Shown here in pieces: positions 25,032-34,088 of a stretch of DNA of 64,000 nt. Numbering within the stretch: position 1 is the first letter of the stretch; every line of letters starts with the position of its first letter. The notes under the pieces are model-generated. The model saw only the letters and a program-made list of their open reading frames with translations, was not told where the DNA came from and made no database searches. Source of the DNA: Pseudobutyrivibrio ruminis CF1b (lineage in GTDB: Bacteria; Bacillota; Clostridia; Lachnospirales; Lachnospiraceae); NCBI RefSeq assembly GCF_000424005.1, contig NZ_AUJB01000009.1:186001-250000 (forward strand). Reading direction: 5' to 3'. The translations under genes and the position numbers were made by a program.

Positions 25032-26252
25032 TTATTGCGTATTGTCAATCTCTCTCAAACCGGGTAGTAAAAATACGGCAAGCGCAACGATGATAATGCC
25101 AATTCCGCAAATGACAAACCATTTCTCAACTCCCAGCCGCTCCGCCAGAGGCCCGGAAATGACAAGGCCAAACGGCATGGCGAGGGAAGCGGCGCTTGTC
25201 AGTAGAGAAAAAACTCTCCCCAGATATTCTGGTTTGACCGTTTCTTGAAAAATCGCATTTTGCACACCGTAAAATGGAGCGGAAATTCCCATAACAGTAC
25301 AGCACACAACAAAGACAAGAAATGCGTCTGGCGGCAAAAGCCCGGAGAGCATATTGCTAACGCCCATCAGGAGAACGGAAAGACCGATGGTGTACCGCCG
25401 TTTCTTAAAACCGCCCCAAATGCTCAGAATGACTCCGCCAAGCAGCATACCAACCGCAAAAGCAATTTCAGCGGCAGAGGCATGGGCCGGTGTTCCTTTG
25501 AAGTATGACATACAGATGAGAGGAAAAAGCGTACTGATTGGCATATAAAAGAACATATAAATTACACCAATCCAGAGCAGAGCAAAGAGGCCCCTGTTTT
25601 GCTTTAATACCACATACCCCTCTTTCATATCCTGTAAAAACTGTTGTCTTTTCGTTTCTGGACATAGTTCAGGCGTTGGTATGGACGAAATCGCAACAGT
25701 CACACAGGCAAGGATTGCACCCACAATATCTAACAATATAATTGCATTAAGAGGCCAAACAGCATATAAAAACGCTGCGGCAGCTGGACTGATAATCGCA
25801 CTTACTGCTTGCATGGTCTGCGTGTAACCAGCGCATTTTGTAAGTTCCTCTTTTGGCACAATCATAGGTGTTGCTGCGCTGAATGCTGGAGAATGAAAAG
25901 CAGTTCCCGCACTTCGGATTAACAGGACAACCATAATAGACCATACGGGCAATTCCATGTAAAACGCCACCAGCGCCAGAATACCGCCAGCGGCGGCAAT
26001 TATCAAATCCGCACCAATCATTACGCTTTTACGGCTGTGCCGGTCAACAAAAGCACCTGCAAACGGGCCTAAACAGGCTTGCGGCAAAAATCCAATCAGT
26101 GTTGCCGCCGTCAATATGATTGCAGAATTAGTTTTCGCAACCAAATAAAAGATAATGGCCATTTGCAAAATACCGCTGCTAATAAAGGATATTGCTTGTC
26201 CGGCAAGAAGTGTAAAATAAGTTTTTCTCCATGAATTGTTGTTTTGGGTCAT
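25032..26252 (-). CDS. MFS drug efflux transporter (macrolide-efflux Mef-like)
   Basis: 406 residues from the ATG at 26252, placed 8 nt after AGGAGG; the longer frame upstream lacks support. About 12 membrane segments are visible. The protein has the MFS loop motif GPFAGAFVDRHSRKSVMIGAD near residue 60 and a repeat of it in the second half (FKKRRYTIG). Overall style matches the DHA-type Mef/TetV group of drug pumps. The long leader with a short peptide gene and attenuator (see 26297-26557) supports antibiotic-inducible expression. The substrate cannot be read from sequence; macrolides are one possibility. Confidence 0.82.
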   Translation of the reverse strand: MTQNNNSWRKTYFTLLAGQAISFISSGILQMAIIFYLVAKTNSAIILTAATLIGFLPQACLGPFAGAFVDRHSRKSVMIGADLIIAAAGGILALVAFYMELPVWSIMVVLLIRSAGTAFHSPAFSAATPMIVPKEELTKCAGYTQTMQAVSAIISPAAAAFLYAVWPLNAIILLDIVGAILACVTVAISSIPTPELCPETKRQQFLQDMKEGYVVLKQNRGLFALLWIGVIYMFFYMPISTLFPLICMSYFKGTPAHASAAEIAFAVGMLLGGVILSIWGGFKKRRYTIGLSVLLMGVSNMLSGLLPPDAFLVFVVCCTVMGISAPFYGVQNAIFQETVKPEYLGRVFSLLTSAASLAMPFGLVISGPLAERLGVEKWFVICGIGIIIVALAVFLLPGLREIDNTQ

Positions 26253-26296
26253 AATGCGAACCTCCTTTTTTATTGCATTGTTCCTTTGTTTCTGCA

Positions 26297-26338
26297 ATAA
26301 AAAGCAGGCGTTGTCCCACAGAGAGGGCAGACGCCTGC
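26297..26338 (-). terminator. Attenuator in the leader of the MFS gene
   Basis: Read on the minus strand: GCAGGCG(T) pairs with (A)CGCCTGC and is followed by TTTTTATT, about 45 nt before the MFS start. It stands between promoter and gene, so it must be overcome for expression. Confidence 0.75.
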
Positions 26339-26472
26339 ATAACAACAAAGCACGAAAAAACACCACGATACAGTTCAAAGACTGCTCGTGTCAAACCTAC
26401 GTGTTCCTTTGCATACGCACGCAAAAAAAGCCCACCATCATGTGGAAAGGTACTTCTACTTTTTATTGCTTA

Positions 26473-26493
26473 TTAGCGTACACAAATTAACAC
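26473..26493 (-). CDS. Putative 6-residue leader peptide of the MFS gene
   Basis: GTG-initiated frame encoding MLICVR, 7 nt downstream of AAGGAGG in the MFS transcript leader. Its position between promoter and attenuator suggests ribosome stalling control, as known for other antibiotic resistance genes. No homologous peptide is recognised. Confidence 0.45.
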   Translation of the reverse strand: MLICVR

Positions 26494-26527
26494 ACGTAAG
26501 CCTCCTTCCAATCTCAAACTGTCGCAC

Positions 26528-26557
26528 AGTATAACACACATCCGATAGACTTGTCAA
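26528..26557 (-). promoter_or_regulatory. Strong sigma-70-type promoter of the MFS gene
   Basis: On the minus strand TTGACA (26557-26552) and TATACT (26533-26528) are separated by 18 bp. The leader peptide ribosome site follows about 20 nt later. Confidence 0.8.
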
Positions 26558-26569
26558 CCATTTTTAACC

Positions 26570-27427
26570 TTGTTTTCCATCTTGTTTTTCCATCTCTTAC
26601 GGGCAGTAGCAAAGCCAGGCGAGCCAGTCAACGGTCAAGATGAACGGCGCTTTCAGCGCCGCCGTTGACAGTCTCGCCCGTCTTTGCTAATGGGTAATCA
26701 AGGCGGGAAAGCCATTTTAGGGCTTTCCCGCCCATTTCAATTTTGGGAGAAGAAAGGCCCCAAAATGAACGAGTGCGGCCAAACACTTTTAGGGATTGGC
26801 CACCTTGTCCACCCATCCAGCGGGGCGGCGGGGAACGGTCAAGGCCGGGCGTCAGCCCATTCATTTCAGCCTTGACGGTTTCCTGCCGTCCTGCTACTTT
26901 TCCCGGAGTGTGGCCACACATCTGGTCACGGTGTCCAGAGCTTTGGGACTTTTTGTCCCATAGGCCGGGGGCGGAGGACGAGGGACGGGGGCTTTCATAA
27001 TACGCCCTGTCTGCTGCTGAAATCAGCCCTTTGTTTCCGGCTTACCAGCCCCAAACAAAGCCCTGCTTTCCTGCCGCGTCAAATGCCCTTGCCCTCCCCG
27101 GCGGCAACGGTATTTTCAGGGCAACGCCGACAGAGCGTATAACACACTACACTTTGCTCCGCAAAGTCGTGTGCCAAATGGGGCGCTGCCCCCTTTGGAA
27201 ACCCCCGCAACAAACAGGTGCTATGCACCCAGCCGGGAGCATAGCGCCGTTTGTTGTCAGCAGCCCGTTTCACGGTCTGCGTGTAGTTCCTTGTAAACTG
27301 ACCTAATAATCAGTATACACATATGGCTTTCTTAATGAAATAACCATAGCCCCTGCGTAATGTAATTGTAAGGTAGCTGTCATGTTCAGGTAATCTAACC
27401 TTGCTACGCTATTTCCACAACAAATTT
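26570..27427. other. GC-rich non-coding block with five strong hairpins, transposon remnant
   Basis: I see no credible gene. The block is much richer in GC than its surroundings. Perfect or near-perfect hairpins lie at 26608-26688 (long, interrupted), 26702-26732 (GGCGGGAAAGCC stem), 27148-27173 (CACTTTGC/GCAAAGTCGTG, oriT-like), 27174-27198 (CCAAA..GGGGC/GCCCC..TTTGG) and 27210-27254. The texture resembles non-coding parts of Tn1549-type conjugative transposons. With the XRE and MFS genes it forms the insert splitting the kinase operon from its ABC genes. The last 120 bases are AT-rich and may hold the original promoter of the ABC operon. Confidence 0.55.
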
Positions 27428-27441
27428 TGGAGGTATTAACA

Positions 27442-28161
27442 ATGATAAAATATGTAACCGAAACCTGCGGCCTTTGCAAATCAGGAGGAAAAGGCTACAG
27501 GGTGAAAGATGTGAATTTAGCTGTTCCAAAGGGATGTGTTTATGGTTTTCTTGGTCCGAACGGAGCCGGTAAGACTACCACAATGAAGCTGCTCCTTGGG
27601 CTTATTCAGCCTGACAGCGGAACCATAGAAGTTCTCGGACAAAAAATGTCTCCCAAAACCAGATTTGAAATTAATTCCAGAACCGGAAGTCTCATAGAAA
27701 CCCCTGGATTCTATGGGCATCTCACCGGACAGGAGAATTTAGAGATAATCACAAGGTACAAAAATCTTGGAGTAGATGACATAAAAGAAGCTCTTAACAC
27801 TGTACATCTTTATGACAGGAAGGATGACAAAGTAAAAAATTATTCACTTGGCATGAAACAGCGACTCGGTATTGCTATGGCGCTTATGGGAAAACCTGAG
27901 CTCATCATCCTTGACGAACCAACAAATGGTCTTGATCCTGCCGGTATCAAAGAAATTAGGAATCTGATTCAGAGCATCCCTGAGAGGTATGATTCAACAG
28001 TTATTATTTCAAGCCATCTTCTCTCCGAGGTTGAACAGATGGCAGACTACGTCGGAATTATAAACAAAGGTCAGATGCTCTATCAAGGTCGTTTATCAGA
28101 AATTGAAACCGCTGATACTTCTCTTGAAGAAGTATTTCTCGATATGACAAAAGGAGTGTAA
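27442..28161 (+). CDS. ABC transporter ATPase, lantibiotic-immunity type (LanF-like)
   Basis: 239 residues from ATG 27442 behind GGAGG (an upstream TTG frame is less likely). It has Walker A GPNGAGKTTT near residue 40, Q-loop region GFYGHLTGQENL, signature YSLGMKQRLGIAMAL and Walker B LIILDEPTNGLDP. The pattern SGGKGYRVKDVNL at the start and the C-terminal DTSLEEVFLDMTKG match LanF/bacitracin-type ATPases. With the fused permease downstream it would expel or shield against a membrane-active peptide. The kinase/regulator pair at 22185-24040 is the probable controller. Confidence 0.88.
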   Translation: MIKYVTETCGLCKSGGKGYRVKDVNLAVPKGCVYGFLGPNGAGKTTTMKLLLGLIQPDSGTIEVLGQKMSPKTRFEINSRTGSLIETPGFYGHLTGQENLEIITRYKNLGVDDIKEALNTVHLYDRKDDKVKNYSLGMKQRLGIAMALMGKPELIILDEPTNGLDPAGIKEIRNLIQSIPERYDSTVIISSHLLSEVEQMADYVGIINKGQMLYQGRLSEIETADTSLEEVFLDMTKGV

Positions 28162-28165
28162 TAAA

Positions 28166-29686
28166 ATGAGCATGGCAAAAGAACTTTTTATAGAAACCAA
28201 AAAGCACAGGCGCCGTTTTAATATATTGATATTCGCCTTGGTAATCATGGCAGAAATGCTATTCATATACGGTAATTATCATGGAAAAACTGATCCATCC
28301 GAAGGTTGGATGTTTCTTTTTTATAACATCCCAATCATGAATTGTATGTTTTTTTCGGTTGCAATTGCCGGATTTGCCTCACGATTAATGGATATAGAGC
28401 ATAAGGGAGAAATGCTTAAATGCTTATACACATTTTCAACAAGCAGAAGAATCTTTTTTGCAAAATACCTTTATGGTGCAATAAGCATATTTGTCCTTGT
28501 AATAATGCAATGCGGCTCCATATTAGCATGCTGTAGGATGCTTGGTTTTGACAGCAGTTTCCCAACCAGATACCTTGTAATTCATGGTGTGACCACATTT
28601 ATAATCTGCATGACGCTATTAAGTGTTCAGCTGCCTTTAGCATTCTTTTTTCGGAATCAGGCACTCAGCATCTCTATAGGGATCATGGGAAGTTTCATTA
28701 GCTTTTTCTCCTTATTCCTTCCGGAATCTTTTGTCCAAAAGCTTATCCCATGGGCTGCATTTGTTACATCAGGTTTTACCAGGCTGGACTGGAACCCCGA
28801 CACAAGAGTAAGCCGGTTTTATGTTGAAAATCCGGACTGTTTTCCGGTAATCATCTGCATTTGCTGGATCATCCTTTCTACAGTTCTTACCCTTATACTG
28901 CTCGAAAAGTCCGGGGTAGAAGAGTCTGAAAAAAGGGTTTCATGCAAAAGAAATGATAAAATTATTCTGCATAGACTCCCTGTTGAGTTTCTGAAGCTGA
29001 AGGGTTCACCTGCATGGATTGCCTTCTTCATCGTTCCTTCAATATCAGCAGCGATAGGAACCATAAACTATCTTGCCAATATTAGCATATTGAAAGATGG
29101 GTGGTATTCATTGTGGACTCAGCACACATTGTTTTTATGCTACTTCTTCATGCCGGTGATCATAGGAATTTTTGCAGGATGCATCTGGAGAGTAGAACAC
29201 TGCGGAACAAATATGAATCTTCTAATGACTCATCAAAAACCGGCAATCACAGTACTCGGCAAATATGCGGCAACATGCTTCATTACATCAATTTCACTTA
29301 TCTGGGTTATGGCTTTGTATCTTATATCCGGCTCAATTATACACATGGATGGAAAACTGCCGTCAGGACTGCTTTTATGGTTAGTAATGGGAATTGTAGG
29401 GTCCTGGACTATATGTGCTTTTCAGGTACTTGTTTCACTTGTTATAAAAAACTTTGTCCTTCCTATAATACTGGCATTCCTCGGCGGATTTGCCGGACTT
29501 GCATGCATAGCAAAGGGTATTCCTTACCTCACCCCGTTCTCTTTATTCGATCTTGCTATGAATCAAAGAGAATTGGGTGCGGCAGATGTTAGTTTATTTG
29601 CCTTTTCATCCGTCATATTTATTACAGTTTTTATCATGGCCGCTATTTTATATTTGAGCCATGTCGATGTTAGAACTAACGAATAA
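28166..29686 (+). CDS. ABC permease, apparent fusion of two LanE/LanG-type halves
   Basis: 506 residues with about 12 membrane segments. Two halves have the same plan: residues 1-255 and 275-506 each start with a cytoplasmic K-rich helix, then a W-x-F/L-FYN-type segment, a GFASRLMDIEHKGEM / IFAGCIWRVEHCGTN loop and four to five membrane helices. Immunity transporters usually have separate LanE and LanG permeases of about 250 residues, so this looks like both in one chain. It follows the ATPase gene by 4 nt with AAGGAG ahead. Confidence 0.85.
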   Translation: MSMAKELFIETKKHRRRFNILIFALVIMAEMLFIYGNYHGKTDPSEGWMFLFYNIPIMNCMFFSVAIAGFASRLMDIEHKGEMLKCLYTFSTSRRIFFAKYLYGAISIFVLVIMQCGSILACCRMLGFDSSFPTRYLVIHGVTTFIICMTLLSVQLPLAFFFRNQALSISIGIMGSFISFFSLFLPESFVQKLIPWAAFVTSGFTRLDWNPDTRVSRFYVENPDCFPVIICICWIILSTVLTLILLEKSGVEESEKRVSCKRNDKIILHRLPVEFLKLKGSPAWIAFFIVPSISAAIGTINYLANISILKDGWYSLWTQHTLFLCYFFMPVIIGIFAGCIWRVEHCGTNMNLLMTHQKPAITVLGKYAATCFITSISLIWVMALYLISGSIIHMDGKLPSGLLLWLVMGIVGSWTICAFQVLVSLVIKNFVLPIILAFLGGFAGLACIAKGIPYLTPFSLFDLAMNQRELGAADVSLFAFSSVIFITVFIMAAILYLSHVDVRTNE

Positions 29687-30028
29687 ATCATTAATATAAG
29701 CCTGATCAGAAGTTGCTTGAACTGACAAAGGCTATAGCGATGGCGGAGGGCTTGTTTATATGGAAGCCATAACTGTGATTACGGGAGGCGGGGGTGTTCC
29801 TGAAATGAGACGGCTGATGGAAATGCTGGTGGTCGCAGAGAGGGAGCGGAAGTTTGTGATACATTTTGGGGTGTAAAATGATGTGAGGCAAGGTGCCCGT
29901 GGTTGTCGGTGATGAGCCGGTGGCTGCGGGATTTTTATGTTTAAAAAAATTTTTTGAAAAAACTAATCAAATCAAATGTGTTTTTCGTTTTAATATATAG
30001 AGTGATCACTTAGGAGAACAAGAATTAC
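29687..30028. other. Intergenic stretch with a decayed reading frame and promoter region of the ECF gene
   Basis: A short frame at about 29757-29876 (EAITVITGGGGVPEMRRLME ... RKFVIHF) has no start and looks like the end of a decayed gene. Repeat copy A follows at 29880-29930. The AT-rich bases 29940-30010 probably hold the promoter of the sigma factor gene. Confidence 0.4.
29880..29930 (+). repeat. 51-bp direct repeat flanking the ECF/ABC/VanY cassette, left copy
   Basis: Begins GATGTGAGGCAAGGTGCCCG and matches 34337-34387 at all but four or five positions. The repeat has internal complementarity (TCGG-TGATGA-GCCGG and CCCG/CGGG) and is followed by a T-rich stretch, so each copy may also be a terminator. 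Confidence 0.75.
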
Positions 30029-30547
30029 ATGAAAGACGATTTATTGATAAAGCGGATCCGCGCCGGGGATGAGGACGCTGCGGAGGAACTGGTACGAAAG
30101 TTTTATGCTCAGGTCATGAGATTCTGCAGATGGCAATGCAGTAACAATGATCTGGCTGAGGATCTGACGCAGGAAACATTTCTCAAGGTATTCAAGAGCC
30201 TTGACCAATACAGAAACAGAGGGCACTTTAAGGCATGGCTTTTCTGTGTTGCGAGAAGTGTATGTATTGATGAACTTCGGAAACGACGGATTGAATATGA
30301 ACCGGACATAGATATCAGCGAAATTGGTGACGAATATGACGGTATCAGGCATGTGGAGGATGAGGATGAACTTTACAGGCTACTGTCCGGGTTGCCCGAC
30401 GAACAAAAAGAAGCGATCATCCTTCATTACATGGAAGGCTTCTCTTATCGCGAGATAGGAGAAATCTTGAATATTCCGTATAGAACTGTGCAAAGCAGGG
30501 TGAATCTGGCCATAAAGACCTTGCGTCAGAAGGGAGTAAATAGATGA
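30029..30547 (+). CDS. ECF-type RNA polymerase sigma factor
   Basis: 172 residues. Region 2 is clear (DLAEDLTQETFLKVFKSLDQYRNRGHFKAWLFCVARSVC, split here only for description) and region 4 is the usual HTH (LPDEQKEAIILHYMEGFSYREIGEILNIPY, RTVQSRVNLA). It heads a five- or six-gene operon encoding membrane proteins, an ABC transporter and VanY, and overlaps the next gene by 4 nt. It probably autoregulates this envelope-stress cassette in concert with the following membrane protein. Confidence 0.92.
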   Translation: MKDDLLIKRIRAGDEDAAEELVRKFYAQVMRFCRWQCSNNDLAEDLTQETFLKVFKSLDQYRNRGHFKAWLFCVARSVCIDELRKRRIEYEPDIDISEIGDEYDGIRHVEDEDELYRLLSGLPDEQKEAIILHYMEGFSYREIGEILNIPYRTVQSRVNLAIKTLRQKGVNR

Positions 30548-31296
30548 GAGTAGATCAAATAAAGAAATGCCTTAGTTCATACGAGGGAACAGAGAATACA
30601 CAAAAGATGGAAGAGACCATTGCCGAATGCCGGAGGATTACAAGAGAAAATGCTACTGCATCAAGGCCACGAAGCAGTTTTCTGGATTTTTTATCTGAGG
30701 TTTTACGCATGAATGGGAAGATCATATTGGGCGGACAGATGGTTACATTAGTCATCATATGTTTGATCATTCAGATGGTGAGTGATTATCCAAAACTGAT
30801 CCCTGTTTTTATTCCATTTTTTATCCTTGCCGCACTTCCGGTTTTGTTCCGGGCAGAGATAAACCATATGAGTGAGATAGAACTTGCGACAAGAAATTCA
30901 TATGCGCAGCTGCTTCTTGCCAGACTGATAATCATTGGTGCGGCAGATATCATATGTTTTACAGTGTTGCTGGCTGTAGAAATCTGCTGTTTCCGGTCAG
31001 GGATGGGATTGTTAAACCTGATACTATATGTGTTTGTTCCTTATATGCTATGCGTAACGGCAATGTTAAGGATGATACGAAGCGGAAAGGGGAAGATTAT
31101 CAGTTCAGCTATGGTGGCGCTCACAGCAAGTTTTTTATGGGGCATTACAGCGTTTGCCATACCGGGACTGTATGTGGGTTCAGCGGTAGGCGTATGGATG
31201 ATCTGCTTTATTGTATTTGGAGTCTTTTTTATTCGCGAGATGGAGTATCTTATCTCGTATGTTAAGGAGGGAAAAATATATGGTTTTGTCGCTTGA
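30544..31296 (+). CDS. Membrane protein, probable regulator of the ECF sigma factor
   Basis: 250 residues. A cytoplasmic N-terminal part of about 55 residues (VDQIKKCLSSYEGTENTQKM) is followed by five or six membrane segments in pairs. Its position right after the sigma gene with a 4-nt overlap, and a cytoplasmic head before the membrane part, fit an anti-sigma factor. No zinc-binding HxxxCxxC motif is seen, so this role is inferred. It overlaps the ATPase gene by 17 nt. Confidence 0.75.
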   Translation: MRVDQIKKCLSSYEGTENTQKMEETIAECRRITRENATASRPRSSFLDFLSEVLRMNGKIILGGQMVTLVIICLIIQMVSDYPKLIPVFIPFFILAALPVLFRAEINHMSEIELATRNSYAQLLLARLIIIGAADIICFTVLLAVEICCFRSGMGLLNLILYVFVPYMLCVTAMLRMIRSGKGKIISSAMVALTASFLWGITAFAIPGLYVGSAVGVWMICFIVFGVFFIREMEYLISYVKEGKIYGFVA

Positions 31297-32152
31297 TCGA
31301 CTGACAAAGACATTTGGGAGCAAAATCGCAGTTGACCATTTAAGTGCCACGCTACAGCCTGGAGTTTATGGGCTTTTGGGAGCCAACGGTGCAGGTAAAA
31401 CGACATTGATGCGGATGATCTGCGCGATTTTAGAACCAAGCAGCGGAGAAGTGTTGCTGGATGGGCAGAATGTGTCGGATATGGGGGCTGATTATCGGGA
31501 TCTTTTGGGATATTTGCCGCAGGACTTTGGATACTATCCGAGTTATACAGCGAAAGATTATCTGGAATATATTGCTGTTCTGAAGGGAATTCCAAGACAT
31601 GCAGCAACAGCGAAAATAAAGGAGCTGCTGAATGTGGTGGGACTTTCTGAAGTTTCAAAGAAGAAAATCAGGACTTTTTCTGGGGGAATGAAACAGAGGC
31701 TGGGTATAGCACAGGCGCTGCTTAATGATCCGAAAATACTGATCCTTGATGAACCGACAGCAGGTTTGGATCCAAAGGAAAGGGTGAGATTCCGTAATCT
31801 CTTATCTTCACTTGCAAACGACAGGATCGTTATTCTATCCACACATATTGTCTCTGATGTTGAAGCTATCGCAGACAAAGTTTTTGTGATGAAACAGGGG
31901 AGCTTTGTTTCGCAGGGGAGCATTCGGGAGCTGGTGAAAGAGGCACAGGGACATGTATGGGAGATAGCCGTGAATCCTTCAGAAACGGGAAGATGGGAAG
32001 AGCAAATGACAGTTGCTAACTTAAGGAGAGAGGATGACAAGACAATACTCAGGATAATCAGTGAAAACTCTCCCTCTGAATCCGCAACTTGCGTCCCGGC
32101 AACACTGGAAGACCTGTATTTATACCATTTCCCGACAGAAAGGAGCGAATAA
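31280..32152 (+). CDS. ABC transporter ATPase of the ECF cassette
   Basis: 290 residues from ATG 31280, behind AAGGAGGG. Walker A LLGANGAGKTTLM near residue 40, signature FSGGMKQRLGIAQAL, Walker B ILILDEPTAGLDP and the H-loop STHIVSDVE are all present. A C-terminal extension of about 80 residues follows. It partners the permease gene that begins 3 nt downstream. The family exports peptides or lipids; the substrate is not evident. Confidence 0.9.
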   Translation: MVLSLDRLTKTFGSKIAVDHLSATLQPGVYGLLGANGAGKTTLMRMICAILEPSSGEVLLDGQNVSDMGADYRDLLGYLPQDFGYYPSYTAKDYLEYIAVLKGIPRHAATAKIKELLNVVGLSEVSKKKIRTFSGGMKQRLGIAQALLNDPKILILDEPTAGLDPKERVRFRNLLSSLANDRIVILSTHIVSDVEAIADKVFVMKQGSFVSQGSIRELVKEAQGHVWEIAVNPSETGRWEEQMTVANLRREDDKTILRIISENSPSESATCVPATLEDLYLYHFPTERSE

Positions 32153-32154
32153 AA

Positions 32155-33366
32155 ATGGAAATCTTCCTAGCAGAACATAAAAAACTGTGGAGCAAAAAGT
32201 ATGTAAGGATTAGCGTGCTTTTATGCTTTGTATATATGATCATTTTTGCCGGAATACTTCAATTTCAGTGGTTCACCTTTGGCAGCCCTAAGGATGTTAC
32301 AAGCGCGTTCGGGAACCACTTTGACGGGTATGAGGTAATACGGGAGCGACAGGAATATGCCGAGCAATTCCACGGAGTGCTGACGGATGAAACTTTATCG
32401 GATATGGTATCGGATTACCAGAGTATAGAGAAGAACGGATCATATGATGAAACCAAGAAAACGGATTGGAGCGTAAAGACATCCTGGCTGGAAACCCTAT
32501 TTCCGGAACTGAAACAATCTGACACGTATTTATTAATGTTGAGTTATGTGGATCCAGAAAAACTGACGGACATATATGAGCGGCGGAATAAAGCAATTGA
32601 AGCATTCATGGATGCTTCAGGGATTGAAGGTGATGAGAAAGAATACCTGTTATCTATGAATGAAAAGGTTGAGATTCCGTTTTCATACGTCTGGACGGAA
32701 GGCTGGAGAACCGTTTTGGGGGATTCGCTTCCGGATTTTGGATTGATGATCGCAATCGTGCTAGTCGTCTGTCTGGCGCCGATGTTTTCAGGTGAATGGC
32801 AGACCAAAACCGGAGCAATGATCCTAACGATGAAGCAGGGGTGGAGGAAAGATGCTCTTGCAAAGTTGGCTGTGGGCTTTTCTTTTACGATAGAGATATT
32901 CCTGCTCATTGCTATTCCGAATATCATTGTTCAGATGGTTTATTTGGGGGCATCTGGATGGGATACACCAATTCAGTGTATAAAGATGATCGCGATCGCA
33001 CCGATGAATATGGCTCAAGCAGAGATTTATGAGTACTTGTTTGCTTTATTTGGAACGTTGGGATTTGCTGGGCTGGTAATGCTGATCTCATCACTGTCAA
33101 AAAATGATTTGCTGTCTATCGTCGGCGGATTTGCCTTGTTATTTGTACCGATGGTGATATCTGAGTATCTGCCATATACTCTGCAGCTTATAGTAAGTCT
33201 CATACCGATGGCAGGAAGTTCTGCTGACATATTCAGAATGAATACCCTGAATATATTTGGAAAAGCTGTGTGGTTGCCATATGTCGAGCTTTGGACACCA
33301 TTGATTTTTATGATTGCATGTATCCCTGTCACAGTCTCTCGTTGGGCAAAGATACAAAAAAGCTGA
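32155..33366 (+). CDS. ABC-2 type permease of the ECF cassette
   Basis: 403 residues. One N-terminal membrane segment (about 18-40), a large extracellular domain to about residue 190, then five or six membrane segments. This is the layout of ABC-2 permeases with an inserted outer domain. It starts behind AAAGGAGCG, 3 nt after the ATPase gene, and its end overlaps the vanY-like gene. Confidence 0.85.
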   Translation: MEIFLAEHKKLWSKKYVRISVLLCFVYMIIFAGILQFQWFTFGSPKDVTSAFGNHFDGYEVIRERQEYAEQFHGVLTDETLSDMVSDYQSIEKNGSYDETKKTDWSVKTSWLETLFPELKQSDTYLLMLSYVDPEKLTDIYERRNKAIEAFMDASGIEGDEKEYLLSMNEKVEIPFSYVWTEGWRTVLGDSLPDFGLMIAIVLVVCLAPMFSGEWQTKTGAMILTMKQGWRKDALAKLAVGFSFTIEIFLLIAIPNIIVQMVYLGASGWDTPIQCIKMIAIAPMNMAQAEIYEYLFALFGTLGFAGLVMLISSLSKNDLLSIVGGFALLFVPMVISEYLPYTLQLIVSLIPMAGSSADIFRMNTLNIFGKAVWLPYVELWTPLIFMIACIPVTVSRWAKIQKS

Positions 33367-34088
33367 ACAGCGGCAGAAGACGTAGAAGAAGGAAAAATAG
33401 AAGGATAAGAGCAATCTGGACTGGATTGTTTGTGTTTTTATGCGTTTTTCTGGTCGCACATGTAATACATTGCTATGAAGGAGATTCTCTGGACTATGAT
33501 GGAGATACTGACAGGGATGCGGTTGTTGAGACAGAGGATATTCCGTGGAATCTTATACTGGTAAACAAATGGAATCCGTTACCGGATGATTTCGACATAG
33601 AATTTACACTGTTGTCCAACGGTCAGAGGGTGGATAGCAGGATTTATCCCGATCTGCAGTCAATGTTTGACGATGCCAGGGAAGAAGATGTCTTCCCGGT
33701 TGTAAGAGAAGGCTTCAGAACCCATGAGGAACAAGTAGAGGTTTTTGAAGATAAAGTCGCTGCTTTTATGCGTGAGGGATATCGAAGAAGAAAAGCAGAG
33801 GAAATGGCCGAGCAATGGGTCGCAATTCCGGGAACCAGCGAACATGAATTAGGCCTGGCAGTAGATATCAATGCTGATAAGGAGCGATCAAGTAACGAAG
33901 AGGTTTATAATTGGCTGGCGGAAAATGCTTGGAGATATGGGTTTATCCTCAGGTATCCGCAGGGTAAAGAGGATATTACCGGGATTGATTATGAACCGTG
34001 GCATTACAGGTATGTAGGGAAGGAGGTTGCGAAAGAGATCTATGAGGAAGGGATTACGCTGGAAGAATATGTTGGGAAAAGGTATTAA
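33318..34088 (+). CDS. vanY: VanY-type D-alanyl-D-alanine carboxypeptidase
   Basis: About 256 residues. A basic N-terminal stretch (GRRRRRRKNRR) precedes one membrane segment, then an extracellular LAS peptidase domain. Zinc and catalytic residues are visible: GTSEHELGLAVDIN gives SxHxxGxAxD near residue 175 and EPWHYRYVG supplies the third zinc ligand. The enzyme trims the terminal D-Ala of cell-wall precursors. The start is uncertain: ATG 33318 overlaps the permease gene by 49 nt and has no good ribosome site; a TTG at 33342 is possible. Confidence 0.87.
   Translation: MYPCHSLSLGKDTKKLNSGRRRRRRKNRRIRAIWTGLFVFLCVFLVAHVIHCYEGDSLDYDGDTDRDAVVETEDIPWNLILVNKWNPLPDDFDIEFTLLSNGQRVDSRIYPDLQSMFDDAREEDVFPVVREGFRTHEEQVEVFEDKVAAFMREGYRRRKAEEMAEQWVAIPGTSEHELGLAVDINADKERSSNEEVYNWLAENAWRYGFILRYPQGKEDITGIDYEPWHYRYVGKEVAKEIYEEGITLEEYVGKRY

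Noticed and set aside
26628-27306. Several 60-97 residue frames in the GC-rich block
   Set aside because: They arise from high GC and hairpins, overlap one another on both strands and have no ribosome sites or recognisable domains.
31041-32040. Long minus-strand frames opposite the ECF-cassette ATPase
   Set aside because: They lack ribosome sites and overlap strongly supported ABC genes; their composition is that of antisense reading.
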